DNA of 32,557 nt from Verrucomicrobiia bacterium. GTDB taxonomy: Bacteria > Verrucomicrobiota > Verrucomicrobiia > Limisphaerales > UBA11358. The translations under genes and the position numbers were made by a program. The stretch is from the NCBI GenBank assembly GCA_030038175.1, contig JASHPN010000310.1, forward strand, positions 1 to 32,557, given 5' to 3'. Below the pieces are notes generated by a model. It searched no databases, was not told where the DNA came from, and worked only from the letters and a program-made list of their open reading frames with translations. This document shows, in pieces, positions 30,812 through 32,557 of this stretch (positions are counted from its first letter, which is position 1; every line of letters begins with the position of its first letter).

Positions 30812-31351
30812 ATGTCGGATTTTGATTCGTCCGCGGCTTTGTTCAAAAGCCGCGCGAAAGAGCTTGCCGCCCTGATGGCTTCGGGCGATGAGCGCAATCC
30901 GCTTTGGCGGCCCGAAGAACTGGCCGCCATGTTCCGGCACCAGATGTCCGCGCCGGTGCTGGTGGATTTGGGAGGTTTTGACCCGAATATGGCGGCCCGG
31001 CTCAAGACCCTCAGCGCGGCGCAGGGCCTGTTGCTGTCGAGTTTTGCCGATCTTTTTAACCATCCAAACCCTCCCATTCAACTGTTGCAACTCGTCAAGG
31101 ATTTTGCCAAAGCGAATATGGACCATCCCGAGGGCGGCCTTCCCTCCGAGATTTCGGCAATCCTCTACTATACCAGCATCGCCGTGGCGCTGGCGCAATT
31201 GGACACGCGTATTTCTCAATTGGCCGATGCCGACCTGCGGACCGGTCTGCGCTGGGCGCAGAAGCGGGCGTGGCTGGACGAAAAGACCAAGGCGCTGCTG
31301 GCGACAGCCGTGAAAAAATTATCCGGCGATAAGGAGACGCCCGCGCCATGA
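30812..31351 (+). CDS. Soluble helical protein between sigma factor and kinase, function unknown
   Basis: A 179-residue protein; the start is chosen from the ribosome binding site just upstream. An ATG 15 codons earlier would add a basic extension. It has no signal peptide, membrane helix or recognised domain, and is predicted mostly helical ('FKSRAKELAALMASGDERNP', 'LWRPEELAAMFRHQM', 'RISQLADADLRTGLRWAQKR'). It begins 54 bases after the sigma gene, and its stop forms an ATGA overlap with the kinase start, so it is translated with the kinase. Its position suggests a link between kinase and sigma factor, for example an adaptor or kinase substrate; that is inference only. Confidence 0.8.
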   Translation: MSDFDSSAALFKSRAKELAALMASGDERNPLWRPEELAAMFRHQMSAPVLVDLGGFDPNMAARLKTLSAAQGLLLSSFADLFNHPNPPIQLLQLVKDFAKANMDHPEGGLPSEISAILYYTSIAVALAQLDTRISQLADADLRTGLRWAQKRAWLDEKTKALLATAVKKLSGDKETPAP

Positions 31352-32557
31352 GCGAACCCCGCGATAAATTCATTCCGCCGGTTTCGGCTTTTGGCGGGCC
31401 GATTGCCGAATTGATTGCTCAGCGAGCGCTTCTGCCGCCCTCGCGTCCCGGGGTCCTGGCGGCGCTGGATCATTTTGAGATTCTGCGCTTCCTGGGCGGC
31501 GGCGGCATGGGCCTCGTGTTGCTGGCGCGCGATTCGCGCACCGGCCACGATGTGGCGATTAAGGTCATTAAAGCCGAATTGGTGGTGAATCAGCAAATTG
31601 TCCATCGCTTTCTGAAGGAGGCCGGGCATTTGAAGCGGCTCCGCCATACCAATATCGTGCCCGTGGACGAAGTCTCCGAACGCCCCGAGGCGCCGTATTT
31701 TGTCATGCCGTATTTCGACAAGGGCAGCCTGGCCAACCGCATCAAGCCCGGCGAGCCGCTTCCGGCGGAAACGATCCTCGAGATGGCGTCTCAGGTGGCT
31801 GAAGGATTGAGCTTCGCGCACCGGGCCGGCATCATTCATCGCGACCTCAAGCCGGCCAACATTCTGGTCGCGTCGGGCGATCGCATTTGCCTCGCCGATT
31901 TCGGCCTGGCCCGGACTGTATTTAACGACACCATCGTGGACGTGGAAAGCCGCCAGCTCGAAGGCACCGCGCCCTACATGTCCCCGGCGGTGGCGGCCGG
32001 CGACGCGGAAGATACCCGTTGCGACATTTATTCCTTTGGCGCTTTGCTTTACGAGATGCTCACCGGCAACGCGCCTTACAAGGGCCGTTCCACCCGGGAA
32101 ATTTTGAACCAAATCCTGATGGGGCCGCCCGCTCCCATCACGAGTGTGAATCCTTCCGCGGATCGGCGGCTCGTGGCCGTGGCGGAAAAAGCCATGGCCC
32201 GGGAACTGCGCGACCGATACGCGGACATGCGCGACATCCTGAAGGATTTGCAGCAAATCAAGGAAGGCAAACAGCCGGCCGGTGTCGTCAAAGCCGCCAT
32301 GCCTGGGTTTAAATACGCGTGGATTGCGGCTTGCCTCTTGGTTGCGGGTTTTGCCGTGTGGATGCTCTTGAGGACACATGCGCCCGCGGTCGCGCCGGTG
32401 GCAACGCCTCCTCCGCCCGTACCGAAAGTGGTTACGACTCCGGTTACGACTCCGGCTCCGGTTCCCGCGCCGCCTGTTATTAGTTTCGCTACGTTTGCCG
32501 GCGATCCCGGGGAGCGAGGGTACGCCGATGGCCCGGCCCTGGCGGCGCGGTTTCATT
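31348..32557 (+). CDS. Transmembrane Ser/Thr protein kinase with NHL-type sensor, cut by window end
   Basis: 403 residues are visible from ATG 31348; no stop is reached before the window ends. The Hanks-type kinase domain covers about 43-305: glycine loop GGGGMG (50-55), VAIK with K72, catalytic HRDLKPAN (164-171, D166), DFG (184-186), and the activation loop ending GTAPYMSP (206-213). The residue where most kinases have the APE Glu is Ala here ('SPAV'). A membrane helix at about 323-341 is followed by a Pro/Thr-rich linker (342-377). Then comes 'FATFAGDPGERGYADGPALAARF', cut here by the edge, which matches the first strand set of an NHL beta-propeller, the expected extracytoplasmic sensor. 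It should phosphorylate cytoplasmic targets in response to an external cue. It is coupled to the preceding gene and probably acts in a pathway with the sigma factor. Confidence 0.92.
   Translation, partial: MSEPRDKFIPPVSAFGGPIAELIAQRALLPPSRPGVLAALDHFEILRFLGGGGMGLVLLARDSRTGHDVAIKVIKAELVVNQQIVHRFLKEAGHLKRLRHTNIVPVDEVSERPEAPYFVMPYFDKGSLANRIKPGEPLPAETILEMASQVAEGLSFAHRAGIIHRDLKPANILVASGDRICLADFGLARTVFNDTIVDVESRQLEGTAPYMSPAVAAGDAEDTRCDIYSFGALLYEMLTGNAPYKGRSTREILNQILMGPPAPITSVNPSADRRLVAVAEKAMARELRDRYADMRDILKDLQQIKEGKQPAGVVKAAMPGFKYAWIAACLLVAGFAVWMLLRTHAPAVAPVATPPPPVPKVVTTPVTTPAPVPAPPVISFATFAGDPGERGYADGPALAARFH

Noticed and set aside
30200-31219. 339-codon minus-strand frame antisense to the sigma factor and its neighbour
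   Set aside because: Its product is Arg/Gly/His-rich and unrecognisable, while the plus strand has a sigma factor and a coupled downstream gene.
31216-32556. Long minus-strand open frame antisense to the kinase gene
   Set aside because: It is the mirror of a clearly coding kinase gene in GC-rich DNA, and its product is His/Arg-rich with no domain.

Overview
The window looks like a chromosomal segment from a Verrucomicrobiota bacterium, probably of the Pedosphaera/Limisphaerales kind. This is inferred from content, not from a marker gene. The evidence is very large secreted LamG/Ig and beta-propeller proteins ending in a short '..FYR..' domain, GYF_2-type membrane proteins, an RNA polymerase sigma factor directly upstream of a Ser/Thr kinase with an NHL-type sensor, many small palindromic repeats between and inside genes, and GC-rich DNA. 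There is no rRNA, CRISPR array, phage or transposase gene. One tRNA is present.

Left part (1-9055): the 3' end of a GH35 beta-galactosidase meets head-on a two-gene minus-strand unit, a secreted esterase translationally coupled to a membrane-anchored protein with a pseudopilin-like C-terminus. Next is a small toxin-antitoxin locus. Its antitoxin is intact, but its ParE/RelE-type toxin carries a one-base insertion. A 735-base gene-free stretch follows, packed with hairpins and short tandem repeats. Then come a 986-residue secreted protein of about 13 'WNG' beta-propeller repeats (minus strand), a 500-base repeat-bearing gap, and a GntR/HutC regulator.

Middle (9214-18357, plus strand): a 2194-residue secreted protein made of six LamG-like and six Ig-like domains, visibly built by block duplication, followed by a clear rho-independent terminator. 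A membrane protein then joins a cytoplasmic GYF_2 domain to a large extracytoplasmic region.

Operon (27996 down to 18360, minus strand): ten genes packed almost without gaps. In order they are GYF_2/zinc-ribbon/RDD protein, zinc-ribbon membrane protein, PH-like membrane protein, B-box-like membrane protein, DUF4129 protein, DUF4350 protein, MoxR AAA+ ATPase, DUF58 protein, SpoIIM-family protein and a second RDD protein. Five successive junctions are 4-base ATGA/GTGA overlaps. This is a MoxR-type chaperone/membrane system of unknown function, extended by small zinc-binding membrane proteins, and is the best candidate here for an under-described system.

Right end (28046-32557): a possible small gene, tRNA-Leu(GAG), a 131-base element with terminal inverted repeats, an outer-membrane beta-barrel protein on the minus strand and, divergent from it, a sigma factor - unknown protein - Ser/Thr kinase operon cut by the window edge just as the kinase's NHL propeller begins.
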